From the NCBI GenBank assembly GCA_022824405.1, contig JAJDZZ010000015.1, forward strand, positions 37,501-101,500: a stretch of 64,000 nucleotides of DNA, given 5' to 3'. Made by a program: the position numbers and the translations under genes. The notes below the pieces were generated by a model. The model was not told where the DNA came from. It was given only the letters and a program-made list of their open reading frames with translations, and ran no database searches. Source of the stretch: Opitutales bacterium. Its GTDB lineage: Bacteria > Verrucomicrobiota > Verrucomicrobiia > Opitutales > UBA2995. This document shows, piece after piece, positions 54,512-63,462 of this stretch (the stretch's first letter is position 1; each line of letters starts with the position of its first letter).

Positions 54512-55894
54512 TTAGTCGACCCGACCTGAGCCTTCACTGTTCTTCAATCGGTTCAGTCGCACTTCTCCATCCTTGAACTCGGCCCATACCGTGTCCCCGG
54601 GCAGGATGGATTGCCTGGATACGATGGGGCGGCGCATGCCGTCTCGGACAATGGCAAAACCCCGATTGAGCACAGACCGGGGGCTGAGAGATCCCAAAAG
54701 CGACCGGGCCCGCTGGAGGTTTGATTTTTTCCCCGAGAGTTCCGCGGCCAGGGCGTTGTGCAACCGATGACCCATGGTTTGGGCGGTCAATCGGGCCCGA
54801 TGAATAAGGGGCAGGGGCTCCATTTTTTGAATTTCCCGGGAGACTTCGGATAACCGATGCCGTCTCTGCAAAATCCTCGAATTCACCGCCCCATTCAATC
54901 GGATTTCCAGGTCGTCCAAGCGCAGGTATCCCCGTTCGATTTTGTCGAGAGGCTCCACCCTTTGCAGTCTGCGGCCCAATCCATCCAGATGTTCCCCCCT
55001 GGATTGAAGCCCCTGAGACACCCAGCGGGCCAAGTCCTCTGCGGCCCTATGGCAGCGATCCCGCACCTCGCGGTAATGGGTGGAAATAATTTCGGCGGCG
55101 GCGGAAGGGGTCTCGGCCCGCAAGTCGGCCACAAAGTCGGAAAGCGTAAAATCGACCTCGTGACCCACCGCGGAAATGACCGGAATAGCGGATGCCGCCA
55201 GGGCCAGGACGACTCTTTCGTCGTTGAAACACCAAAGGTCTTCCATGCTGCCCCCACCACGGCCAACGACCAGCAGATCGAGTCCGGCCAAGGTTTGGGC
55301 GCGTTCAATCATGCGGACAATTTCTTCGGCCGATCCGCTTCCCTGAACCCTGGCCGGAAGAATGAGAATGCGTCCAACCCATTCCCGCCGTTTCAAGATC
55401 CGGATAAAATCCTGCACCGCCGCCCCGGTCGGGGAGGTCACAATTCCGATGGCTCGGGGAAACAGGGGGATAGGCCTTTTCCTCTGGGCGTCGAAGAGGC
55501 CTTGCTTCTGCAATTTGGCCTTCAACCGTTCGAATTCCTGCTGGAGCGTCCCGAGGCCATCGGGCGCCGCCAAGCGAATGATGAGTTGGTAATTGCCCCG
55601 CGGCTCGTAAACACTTACCTGGCCGAAAACGATTACCTGCAGGCCGTCCTTCAATTGGATGGTTTGCTTCAGCGCATCGCTTCGGAACAACACCGCCGAT
55701 ACTTGGCTATCGGCGTCTCTCAGGGAAAAATAAACGTGCCCGCTTTGCTGACGTCGGAAATTGGAAATTTCACCTCGGATCCAAACCCCTCCGATTACGG
55801 TCTCCAACAGATACTTTACCTCGCTGGTAAATTCGGAGACGGACTTGATCTCATCCGACGGAGGTATCGGGTAGTTTTGTCTTGGATTGTGCAT
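54512..55894 (-). CDS. xseA: Exodeoxyribonuclease VII large subunit
   Basis: About 460 residues. An N-terminal OB fold (VSEFTSEVKYLLETVIGGVW, FSLRDADSQVSAVLFRSD) and the catalytic core with LILPARVQG, DLLVVGRGGGSMEDLWCFND and AVGHEVDFTLSDFVAD are typical. It digests single-stranded DNA with XseB, which is not adjacent here. The ATG at 55894 gives MHNPRQN; a longer frame to 55951 is rejected. It overlaps the VTT gene by 44 bases. Confidence 0.95.
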   Translation of the reverse strand: MHNPRQNYPIPPSDEIKSVSEFTSEVKYLLETVIGGVWIRGEISNFRRQQSGHVYFSLRDADSQVSAVLFRSDALKQTIQLKDGLQVIVFGQVSVYEPRGNYQLIIRLAAPDGLGTLQQEFERLKAKLQKQGLFDAQRKRPIPLFPRAIGIVTSPTGAAVQDFIRILKRREWVGRILILPARVQGSGSAEEIVRMIERAQTLAGLDLLVVGRGGGSMEDLWCFNDERVVLALAASAIPVISAVGHEVDFTLSDFVADLRAETPSAAAEIISTHYREVRDRCHRAAEDLARWVSQGLQSRGEHLDGLGRRLQRVEPLDKIERGYLRLDDLEIRLNGAVNSRILQRRHRLSEVSREIQKMEPLPLIHRARLTAQTMGHRLHNALAAELSGKKSNLQRARSLLGSLSPRSVLNRGFAIVRDGMRRPIVSRQSILPGDTVWAEFKDGEVRLNRLKNSEGSGRVD

Positions 55895-56534
55895 AACGTT
55901 TGCGCAGCAGGGCAAAAACGATAAAGGCGATGGCCAAGACGGCCAGACCAATCAGGGCGGTTCCCATCTTTCCCGAGACGAAAGACTCGCCGAAAACGAC
56001 GAAACCGACGACGAAAAAGGTTTGCGAAATGACAGAATAAACGAGGTAGGGCCAGAAAGGGGCGCGGGCCAGTCCCAGCACGTAATTCTGAACCACCAAT
56101 GGAGTACCGGAAAAGCGAACCGCAACGATCCATTTCGACGCATCCTCCGGTTTGATCCTCGGTATGGAATAATTCCCCCAACGGAGCAGTCTCTCTAGGA
56201 ATCCGTGCAGCACCTTGCTGGACAACCAGTAGGCCAAGACCATATTGACCGCAACGGCAGCCAACGAAAACGGAATTCCCCAGGCCACTCCAAACCGGAT
56301 ACTGGCCACGATGAACAAAGGGGATATGGGAATTCCGGTCAGGGGCAGAACCGCCGTGGCAAGGAAGAAGAGATAAGCCGGCCAGGATTTAATTTCATCC
56401 ACCCAACCGGAAATCCAGGTCTTGATTTCATCGATACTCCAACCGCCCCACAAGACCCAGATGAGGAAGCCGACAACCCCCAAGAGGGAGGCCAACAGGA
56501 TGATTTTTCCCTTATGTAGCTTCAGCCATTCCAT
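55851..56534 (-). CDS. VTT-domain (TVP38/TMEM64, DedA-type) membrane protein
   Basis: A 227-residue membrane protein. The VTT core has LTGIPISPLFIVASIRFG, then VAVNMVLAYWLSSKVL, with a re-entrant loop RFSGTPLVVQNYVLGLA. VTT proteins act in lipid scrambling or transport; the exact role here is unknown. It overlaps the xseA start by 44 bases. The same domain occurs in the fusion protein at 1.3 kb. Confidence 0.85.
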   Translation of the reverse strand: MEWLKLHKGKIILLASLLGVVGFLIWVLWGGWSIDEIKTWISGWVDEIKSWPAYLFFLATAVLPLTGIPISPLFIVASIRFGVAWGIPFSLAAVAVNMVLAYWLSSKVLHGFLERLLRWGNYSIPRIKPEDASKWIVAVRFSGTPLVVQNYVLGLARAPFWPYLVYSVISQTFFVVGFVVFGESFVSGKMGTALIGLAVLAIAFIVFALLRKRYAQSKTKLPDTSVG

Positions 56535-56624
56535 GGGTTAGCGCTCTGGGAAATTGAATGGACCAACCGGGGGAAGGCGACAAGGCCAAGTTTTGCTTCC
56601 TCGACAAAAAATCGATGATGGGGG

Positions 56625-57995
56625 CTAAAGCGATTCCACGAAGGCGATGAGGAGTTGTCGATTTTCCGCCGACATTGCCTTGAAGGCGCCTTTGCTTTTT
56701 TCCGCTTCCCCGCCGTGCCAAAGAATGGCTTCTTCCACGTTTCGAGCCCTGCCATCGTGGAGGAGCCGGGAATGACCGTTTACCGTTGGCAACAAACCAA
56801 TGCCCCAAAGGGGCGGTGTGCGCCATTCCCGCCCGGTGGCCAGGAAATCCCTCCTTCCATCGGACAAGGCTTCTCCCATGTCGTGCAGCAACAGGTCCGT
56901 GTAAGGGCGAATGGTCTGTCCGGCCAGGGCGGGGATGGGATAATGGGGATCGGTGTTTATTTCCGGTATGTGGCAGGAAGAGCATCGTGCCGATTCAAAG
57001 AGGGCCTTTCCTTTTTGAAATTCCTCCGGATCGTCGATGCGGCTGGCTGGAACCCCCAAAGTCTTCAAGTAAAATACGAGGTCCTCGAGTTCCGGGTCGG
57101 CCAATTCGGGGGATCCGGCGTCGGCGAACGAGCCGGTTGGGGCCTGGACCGCGCTATGGTTCTCCTCGGGGAAAAGGGTGGTGGTTATTCCGATGTCGCC
57201 GACAAAAGCCCCGGCAACTTGGTCGATAAGTTCCGCTTTATTGGCCTTCCAACCATAACGGCCGATTGCATCGCTATTTTTGCTCGAGCTCCAGACCCGG
57301 TTGGGTCTGCCCGAGATGCCATCGCCATCCCTGTCGTCGGGATCGGCCCGTTGCTCCAGGTCCGATTCACTTATGGCGTCCAGCAACCCGAGTCCGAAAA
57401 CCGGAGAGGCCACTCGTGGGGAAAATTGCAACGCCTCTTGTGGCTCGCCGTATCCCCAATGGTCGAACGCATAGTGGGGTTTCAACAGTGAATAGACGCT
57501 TCCATCGGGATAGGCTCCCGTTATTTCTTCCCATTTCAGGACTATCCGAGCCTCCGGTTTTTGTCCCGGCAAGGCCCGAACGCTCACCTGGTTTCCATAA
57601 ATTGGATCCGGTAACGGACCCCCGTTTTCTCCGAGGCCGGGAATACCGATACGCAATATCAGCCCGATGGGGATCTCCTCGGGCGTCGGCGGACGTCCCC
57701 GGCCGTCCTTGAAGTGGCAAGCTGAGCAGGATCGCGCATTGAAGAGGGGGCCCAGACCATCCCGTCCATCCACGACCGAGGTTGCAGCCACCCAATTCAC
57801 ATTGAAAATGGCATTGCCGGCAAAAAAGCGCGGGAGATCCCCCAAGGGCAGATTATGGGCCGGCAGGCTGAAAGCGAGGCTGGACCGGATGAACACGGTT
57901 GTATCGCCACCGGACAATTCCTCGTCGGCCACGGCGGACCAACAAAGGAGGGTTAGCAGGACCTGGCAAATGAGCCCCTTGGCTACGCGTTTCAT
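56625..57995 (-). CDS. Di-haem oxidoreductase, DUF1111 family
   Basis: A 456-residue exported c-type cytochrome. A signal peptide (ICQVLLTLLCWSAVADE) precedes two CxxCH sites: CSACHFKDGRG in the N-terminal half and CSSCHIPE in the C-terminal half. The late RDFLATGREWRTPPLWG fits DUF1111 proteins (di-haem peroxidase-like). It lies next to an imelysin gene, as in iron-regulated periplasmic cassettes. It would pass electrons in the periplasm. Confidence 0.88.
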   Translation of the reverse strand: MKRVAKGLICQVLLTLLCWSAVADEELSGGDTTVFIRSSLAFSLPAHNLPLGDLPRFFAGNAIFNVNWVAATSVVDGRDGLGPLFNARSCSACHFKDGRGRPPTPEEIPIGLILRIGIPGLGENGGPLPDPIYGNQVSVRALPGQKPEARIVLKWEEITGAYPDGSVYSLLKPHYAFDHWGYGEPQEALQFSPRVASPVFGLGLLDAISESDLEQRADPDDRDGDGISGRPNRVWSSSKNSDAIGRYGWKANKAELIDQVAGAFVGDIGITTTLFPEENHSAVQAPTGSFADAGSPELADPELEDLVFYLKTLGVPASRIDDPEEFQKGKALFESARCSSCHIPEINTDPHYPIPALAGQTIRPYTDLLLHDMGEALSDGRRDFLATGREWRTPPLWGIGLLPTVNGHSRLLHDGRARNVEEAILWHGGEAEKSKGAFKAMSAENRQLLIAFVESL

Positions 57996-58024
57996 TGGCT
58001 CCGCATGGCCGCTCCAAATCCTCC

Positions 58025-59212
58025 CTAGCTCCGCTTTACATCGAGTTGAAGGACTTCATCGGCATCGGCCAAAGCATAGACCAAAGTCCATAAGGCTTGT
58101 ACGGCGGCTTTTACATTTTGAAAGGGGGGAGTATGTTCCTCCGCCATAATGGCTTGGTCAAAGGGGGGCTCGATGGCTTCAACCCTTTCTTTCACTGCAA
58201 CGAATTTCTCCCATACGGTATCGGCAGCTTCCCGGTCGGCGTCGGCGATCAAATCCAGCAGGCCCTTCCCCGCCACGGGAGGGGCATAGACCGGATCGAA
58301 TTCGCCGGTGAGAATGGCCTCGAGGCCCTCGACGTTGGCAATGAGATCGAGGTGGGTCGTATCGCTGAAGCAAGAGTGTTCGTCCTCCTGAGATTTGGAC
58401 CGCAGGGCCAGGGACATGCGTTCCGCGGCCAATTCCCGGCCGGCCAGGGATGTAACCCCCCGCATGATTTGCTTTATCAATGTGGTCGGGCGTTTCAGGA
58501 AGAAGTCGCCCGTGTGGTTATCGTAATTGGCGAGGCTCCATTCCTGGGCGACCGCCACCAATTGGCTGCGCAGGAGTTCGGTCGAGGCCACGAGGTAGGC
58601 CATGCGTCGATCGGCATTGGGAGCGGTGGTATAATCGGTCCATTGCCTGCGCCCCGGGCCATCGGCGAAGTGATCCTGCCCCCAAAGCAGAAATTCAATG
58701 GCGTGCCAGCCGGTTGAAACATTGGCTTCCCCACCGGCTTGGTTCAGTTTCCTCAATTCCAGGCTGGTTATTCTGGGTAACATTTCGGGCCGGTTTACAA
58801 TTCCGGAATGGGGATCGTCGCGCGTGTAGTCGATATAACTCTCGTCGATGGGCCATGCGTTAATCAGGATCTCGAGTTCCATATTGTCTATGGGGCCCTC
58901 GGAGAACCGGTACACCTCGGTGCGCCCGTAAATCTTGCGGGCTTCCACCCAAGTCGCTTTGGCTGCCGCAAAAGTTTCCGCGCCGGGCTCCTTGCGGAAC
59001 CGGTAGACGGCCATGTTAAACTCCACGGCGGACCTGACCGCGTCGGAATAAAGGTACCAAGCCAGGGTGGCGTAATTGCTGAGGAATTCAAAGGCCACCT
59101 TGTTGGAAAAAGGTTGGCCCTCCGGAGTTTCAATAAAATACTCGAAATCTGCTCTAAGCGAGGAGACCCCCAGGAGGAAGGCGAGGATGATGCTGAGTAA
59201 TCGGAACCTCAT
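58025..59212 (-). CDS. Imelysin-family periplasmic protein
   Basis: About 395 residues. A signal peptide (FRLLSIILAFLLGVSSLRA) is followed by a helical imelysin fold with the G-x-H-x-x-E motif in GWHAIEFLLWGQD. The family (EfeO, IrpA, insulin-cleaving protein-like) is tied to iron uptake. The start at 59212 gives the signal peptide. It is 29 bases upstream of the DUF1111 gene and likely co-transcribed. Confidence 0.88.
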   Translation of the reverse strand: MRFRLLSIILAFLLGVSSLRADFEYFIETPEGQPFSNKVAFEFLSNYATLAWYLYSDAVRSAVEFNMAVYRFRKEPGAETFAAAKATWVEARKIYGRTEVYRFSEGPIDNMELEILINAWPIDESYIDYTRDDPHSGIVNRPEMLPRITSLELRKLNQAGGEANVSTGWHAIEFLLWGQDHFADGPGRRQWTDYTTAPNADRRMAYLVASTELLRSQLVAVAQEWSLANYDNHTGDFFLKRPTTLIKQIMRGVTSLAGRELAAERMSLALRSKSQEDEHSCFSDTTHLDLIANVEGLEAILTGEFDPVYAPPVAGKGLLDLIADADREAADTVWEKFVAVKERVEAIEPPFDQAIMAEEHTPPFQNVKAAVQALWTLVYALADADEVLQLDVKRS

Positions 59213-59270
59213 GGAAGGACGGGGAAAGGCCAAACCCTAGGACCTGACCCTTGACAAGGCCAGTCCATTT

Positions 59271-61250
59271 TCAAACCACGGCGGAGGCGGCTTTTCGGTT
59301 GGCCCGCGCCACGCGCCGGACGGTGTTTTTGGTGACGATATTACCCTGGCTGCCCCGGCTTCGGAGGGTGAAATCGGCAAAGTCGAAAGGAACCACCAAT
59401 TTGCGAAGGCGTGGAACAGGTTTGTGGTAGACGTTGACAAACGGGCAGGCCGCTTCGGTTTTGTCCGCCGAAAAAAACAATACGCGGGATCCTGGAGCGC
59501 CTTTGGTCAGGTCGTATTCCTTGTCGCGCGTAATTCCACCGATGCGGAATTTCTTGGCATAGGTTGCCCCCTGTTTGCCGTCGCGATACACCATGGAATA
59601 GACCGATTTGTCATCTCGGCTGAAAACAGCCAGGTGGATGATGTTTTTGCCCATGAACACCTTATCGGCGACCTTGACCACCTTCATGGTTCCCTGACGG
59701 GTAAAGGCGATGATATGATCGAGCTGGGAACATTTCAGAACGGACTCCTCACGCTTCATGCCCGTGCCGATAAAACCGTCTTTGCGGTTTACATAGAGTG
59801 TTTCGTTGGCCACAGCCACCCTGACCGCCTCGACCCGTTCGAATGAGGTCAATTTGGTTTTTCGTTCCCGGCCTTTGCCGTATTTGTCCTTCAGGGCTTG
59901 GTAGAACCGTATGGTGAAGCGGGTCAGGTTTCGGAGGTGACGGTTTACCTCTCTCATGCGATCTTCCAAGCCCTTGATATGCTCCTCGGTCCGGAAGGCG
60001 TCGTACCTGGAAATTCGCTTTATTTTTATTTCGGTCAGGCGAATGATATCCTCTCTGGTAACCGTTCTATAGAGCAGGCGGTGGAAGGGTTTGAGGCCCC
60101 GGTCTATGGTGGCGATGACGCTCTCCCAGGTGGTGCATTCCTCGATATCCCGGTAAATCCTGTTCTCGATGAAAATCTTTTCCAGGCTGCTGCGGTGCCA
60201 TTTTTCCTGCAGCTCCCTCAGTTCGATCTGCAGCTCCAGCTTGAGCAGGGCCTTGGTCCGCCCGACCGATCTTCGGAGCAATTCCTTTACCGATAAGAAT
60301 TCCGGACGGTTGTTTTCGATAATGCAGGAATTGGGAGAGAGCGATACTTCGCAATCGGTAAAGGCATAAAGGGCCTTGATCATGGTCTGGGGATCGATTC
60401 CCTGAGCGCCTTGGATGAGGATCTCCACCTTTTCGGCGGTATGATCCTCGATCCGGTTAAACTTGATTTTTCCTTTTTCGCGGGCGTTGACGATGGAATC
60501 GATCAGGGAAGCGGTGGTGGTGCCGTAGGGAATTTCCCTTATGACCAGTTTCCGTCCCTTGAGGACTTCTATCTTTGCGCGCAGGCGAATGCGTCCCCCG
60601 CGCAGGCCTTCATTGTATTCGGAAACGTCGGCCATGCCGCCGGAGGGGAAATCCGGATACAATTCGAAGTCCTCGCGTTTCAAAAATGCGATGGAAGCGT
60701 CGATCAATTCGACAAAGTTGTGAGGGAAAATCTTGCAGGCGAGTCCCACTGCTATGCCTTCGATCCCCTGGGCCAGGGCCAGGGGGAACTTGGCGGGAAG
60801 GACGACCGGCTCTTTGTTGCGGCCGTCATAGGAATCCTGGTATTCAGTGGTCTTGGGGTTGAACAGCACTTCCAGGGCGAATTTGGAGAGACGCGCTTCG
60901 ATGTAGCGGCTGGCCGCGGCCCGATCCCCGGTAATGGGGTCTCCGAAGTTGCCTTGGGTTTCAATCAACAGATTGCGTTGGGCGATCTGGACGAGAGCAT
61001 CGGTAATGGCGGCATCTCCGTGCGGGTGCAATTTCATGGTTTCACCCACGATGCTGGCCACTTTGTGAAAACGCCCGTCATTCACCTTGAACAGGGTGGT
61101 CAGAATGCGCCGCTGCACCGGCTTCAGGCCATCGTGGATGGAGGGCACGGCCCGGTCGAGGATGACATAGGAAGCGTACTCGAGGTAATATTTCTTGTAC
61201 AGGTCCGGAACCTTGAGGAGATCCGAGTTCAATTGCAGGGGTTTATTCAT
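59271..61250 (-). CDS. parC: DNA topoisomerase IV subunit A
   Basis: A 659-residue type IIA topoisomerase A subunit. The breakage-reunion domain has DRAVPSIHDGLKPVQRRIL, HPHGDAAI and the catalytic tyrosine Y116 in AASRYIEARLS. The C-terminal beta-pinwheel is short (about 440-640), so the protein is shorter than E. coli ParC (752). It makes and religates double-strand breaks for chromosome decatenation. It begins three bases after the parE stop, in the same operon. Confidence 0.95.
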   Translation of the reverse strand: MNKPLQLNSDLLKVPDLYKKYYLEYASYVILDRAVPSIHDGLKPVQRRILTTLFKVNDGRFHKVASIVGETMKLHPHGDAAITDALVQIAQRNLLIETQGNFGDPITGDRAAASRYIEARLSKFALEVLFNPKTTEYQDSYDGRNKEPVVLPAKFPLALAQGIEGIAVGLACKIFPHNFVELIDASIAFLKREDFELYPDFPSGGMADVSEYNEGLRGGRIRLRAKIEVLKGRKLVIREIPYGTTTASLIDSIVNAREKGKIKFNRIEDHTAEKVEILIQGAQGIDPQTMIKALYAFTDCEVSLSPNSCIIENNRPEFLSVKELLRRSVGRTKALLKLELQIELRELQEKWHRSSLEKIFIENRIYRDIEECTTWESVIATIDRGLKPFHRLLYRTVTREDIIRLTEIKIKRISRYDAFRTEEHIKGLEDRMREVNRHLRNLTRFTIRFYQALKDKYGKGRERKTKLTSFERVEAVRVAVANETLYVNRKDGFIGTGMKREESVLKCSQLDHIIAFTRQGTMKVVKVADKVFMGKNIIHLAVFSRDDKSVYSMVYRDGKQGATYAKKFRIGGITRDKEYDLTKGAPGSRVLFFSADKTEAACPFVNVYHKPVPRLRKLVVPFDFADFTLRSRGSQGNIVTKNTVRRVARANRKAASAVV

Positions 61251-61253
61251 GGG

Positions 61254-63152
61254 TCAGGCGGCGGCCGTGTCCGCTACCTGGCTGTCCTCGTTGGTTTCCG
61301 CTGTCGCGCTGTCGTTGATCGGTTCTTCCACCACCAGATTCTCCACGATGAAGTCGCGTCGTTTCGGCGTGTTTTTTCCCATGTAAAACCGCAGCATGTC
61401 ATCGAGGTGCGATTTCTTGCCGATGACAACCGGTTCAAGCCGTATTTGCTCGCCGATAAATTGTTTGAACTCGGATGGGGATATTTCCCCCAGGCCCTTG
61501 AAACGGGTGACTTCCGCCTTCCGGCCGAGCTTGGCCATGGCTTCCCGTTTTTCCCCTTCCGAATAGCAGTAAAGCGTGTTCCCTTTATTGCGCACGCGAA
61601 AAAGTGGGGTCTGCAGGATGAAGAGGTGTCCCCGGCGGACCAGTTCCGGAAAAAACTGCAGGAAATAGCACATCAGCAGGATGCGTATGTGAAATCCATC
61701 CACGTCCGCGTCCGTAGCGAGAATGATCTGTTTGTAGCGGAGGTTTTCCAATCCATCCTCAATGTCGAGAGCGTCCTGGAGCAGGTAAAATTCTTCGTTT
61801 TCGTAAATGACCCGACGTTTCATGCCGTAGGTGTTGAGGGGCTTTCCCCGCAGGGAGAAGACGGCCTGGATCATGGGATCGCGCGACTTGGTGATGGAAC
61901 CCGAAGCCGAGTCGCCTTCGGTGATAAAAATCGAACTCGACTCGGCCAGTTTGTGCCGGGTGTTGTAGTGCGCCTTGCAATCGCGCAGTTTTCGGTTCAC
62001 CACCTTGGCCTTTTTGGCCCGCGCTTTGGCGATTTTTTGTACCCCCATGAGTTCGGTGCGTTCACGCTCGGACTGGTGAATGCGTTTTTGGATGGCTTCA
62101 ACCGTACGGGGATGGCGGTGCAGGTAGTTGTCGAGGTGCGTTCTGAGGAAACTGGAAATCCCCTGTCGGATGCTCGGACCGTTCGGGCCAAAACTGTCGC
62201 TACCCAACTTGACCTTGGTCTGGCTTTCAAAAGTGGGCTCCTGGATGCGCACCGCCACCGCTCCGACCATGCCGCCGCGTATGTCCTTGACGTGGTAATC
62301 CTTTTTGAAGAAACCGCGCAGGGTTTCCACTATGGCCTGTTTGAAATATATTTCGTGGGTTCCGCCCAGAGTGGTATGTTGGCCGTTGACGAAGGAGAAA
62401 TATTCTTCCCCGTACTGGTTGGTATGGGTGAAGGCGATTTCGATATCGTCGGTTTTGAAGTGAAGGATGGGATAGTTGGGTTCGGATTCCAAATTCTCCG
62501 TCAGCAGATCGAGCAGTCCGTTTTTGGAATAATACCGTTCTCCGTTAAGGGTCAGGGTGAGGCCGGTGTTGAGATAGGCGTAATTCCAAAGGAGCTTTTC
62601 GATGTATTCCTTGCGGAACCGGTAGCGGCCAAAAATTTCCGGATCGGGAACAAACCGGGTTAGAGTGCCGTTTCTTTCCCGGCAGGCTCGTGGCCATTTG
62701 TCCTCCCGAATCAGGGCGCCCCGTTCGAATTCAACCCGGACGGATTCGCCATCGCGGAAGGATTGGGTCATGAAGTGAGAGGACAGGGCGTTGACTGCTT
62801 TTGAGCCCACCCCGTTGAGTCCGATGGATTTCTGGAAGGCCTCCGTGTCGTATTTTCCTCCGGTATTGATTTTGCTGACGCACTCCTTGACCTTCCCCAG
62901 AGGGATGCCGCGGCCGTAATCCCTCACGGTGATTTGGGTGTCATCCAATTTGATCTCGATGCGCTTCCCGTAACCCATGGTAAATTCGTCCAGGGAATTG
63001 TCCGCCACCTCCTTGATAAGCATATACAATCCTTCGTCGGGCGAAGCGCCCTTCCCGGAAACGTTGCCGATATACATGCCGGGGCGCTTGCGGATGTGCT
63101 CACGCCAATCAAGGGATTTAATAGACTTTTCGTCGTAAATGGGCTCGGCCAT
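61254..63152 (-). CDS. parE: DNA topoisomerase IV subunit B
   Basis: A 632-residue GHKL ATPase subunit. It has the ATP site EVADNSLDE, DYGRGIPLG, the lid GLNGVGSKAVNALS, the transducer QTKVKLGS, and the TOPRIM residues EGDSASGS and DADVDG. It supplies ATP-driven strand passage to ParC. It lies directly upstream of parC. No Shine-Dalgarno is obvious before the ATG at 63152. Confidence 0.95.
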   Translation of the reverse strand: MAEPIYDEKSIKSLDWREHIRKRPGMYIGNVSGKGASPDEGLYMLIKEVADNSLDEFTMGYGKRIEIKLDDTQITVRDYGRGIPLGKVKECVSKINTGGKYDTEAFQKSIGLNGVGSKAVNALSSHFMTQSFRDGESVRVEFERGALIREDKWPRACRERNGTLTRFVPDPEIFGRYRFRKEYIEKLLWNYAYLNTGLTLTLNGERYYSKNGLLDLLTENLESEPNYPILHFKTDDIEIAFTHTNQYGEEYFSFVNGQHTTLGGTHEIYFKQAIVETLRGFFKKDYHVKDIRGGMVGAVAVRIQEPTFESQTKVKLGSDSFGPNGPSIRQGISSFLRTHLDNYLHRHPRTVEAIQKRIHQSERERTELMGVQKIAKARAKKAKVVNRKLRDCKAHYNTRHKLAESSSIFITEGDSASGSITKSRDPMIQAVFSLRGKPLNTYGMKRRVIYENEEFYLLQDALDIEDGLENLRYKQIILATDADVDGFHIRILLMCYFLQFFPELVRRGHLFILQTPLFRVRNKGNTLYCYSEGEKREAMAKLGRKAEVTRFKGLGEISPSEFKQFIGEQIRLEPVVIGKKSHLDDMLRFYMGKNTPKRRDFIVENLVVEEPINDSATAETNEDSQVADTAAA

Positions 63153-63462
63153 TTCCGGAAAGTTCCTGAACGGAAAAAAGGATTAAATGAGGTTGGTTGT
63201 TGGGTTTGGAAGGGAGTTGGTCACCAATATTGGGGAAACCAAGACGCTTGGGCAAGGAATTTTTGAGGCACAAAATTGCTGGATGCTGGATGCTGGATCA
63301 GCCACATCTCCGCGCTCTCTGCGCTCTTTGCGAGAGTCAATTCTTAATCGTTCCTATCTCCCCAATTCCTCATTCTTCATTCCTAATTGGCGCCTTTGGG
63401 CGCCTTTTCCCCCCCTGTGGTAAATCTTCTTTTTTCCTGAGCTATTGGTAGATCCGGAAAAT
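63153..63462. other. Repeat-bearing spacer between parE and the oxidoreductase
   Basis: A 310-bp gene-free stretch with a GCTGGAT triplet tandem at 63278-63300, a CTCTGCGCTCTTTGCGAGAG-type repeat at about 63324-63347, and the AATTAGGAATGA repeat copy 2. Nothing coding is seen. Confidence 0.6.
63362..63404 (-). repeat. Dispersed GGCGCC/AATTAGGAATGA repeat, copy 2
   Basis: The minus strand matches 12861-12907: two GGCGCC motifs separated by four bases, AATTAGGAATGA and GAATGAGGAATT. It is the opposite orientation to copy 1. Confidence 0.7.

Noticed and set aside
60411-62663. Long open frame on the plus strand (750 codons)
   Set aside because: Antisense shadow of parE and parC, which carry all topoisomerase motifs on the minus strand.
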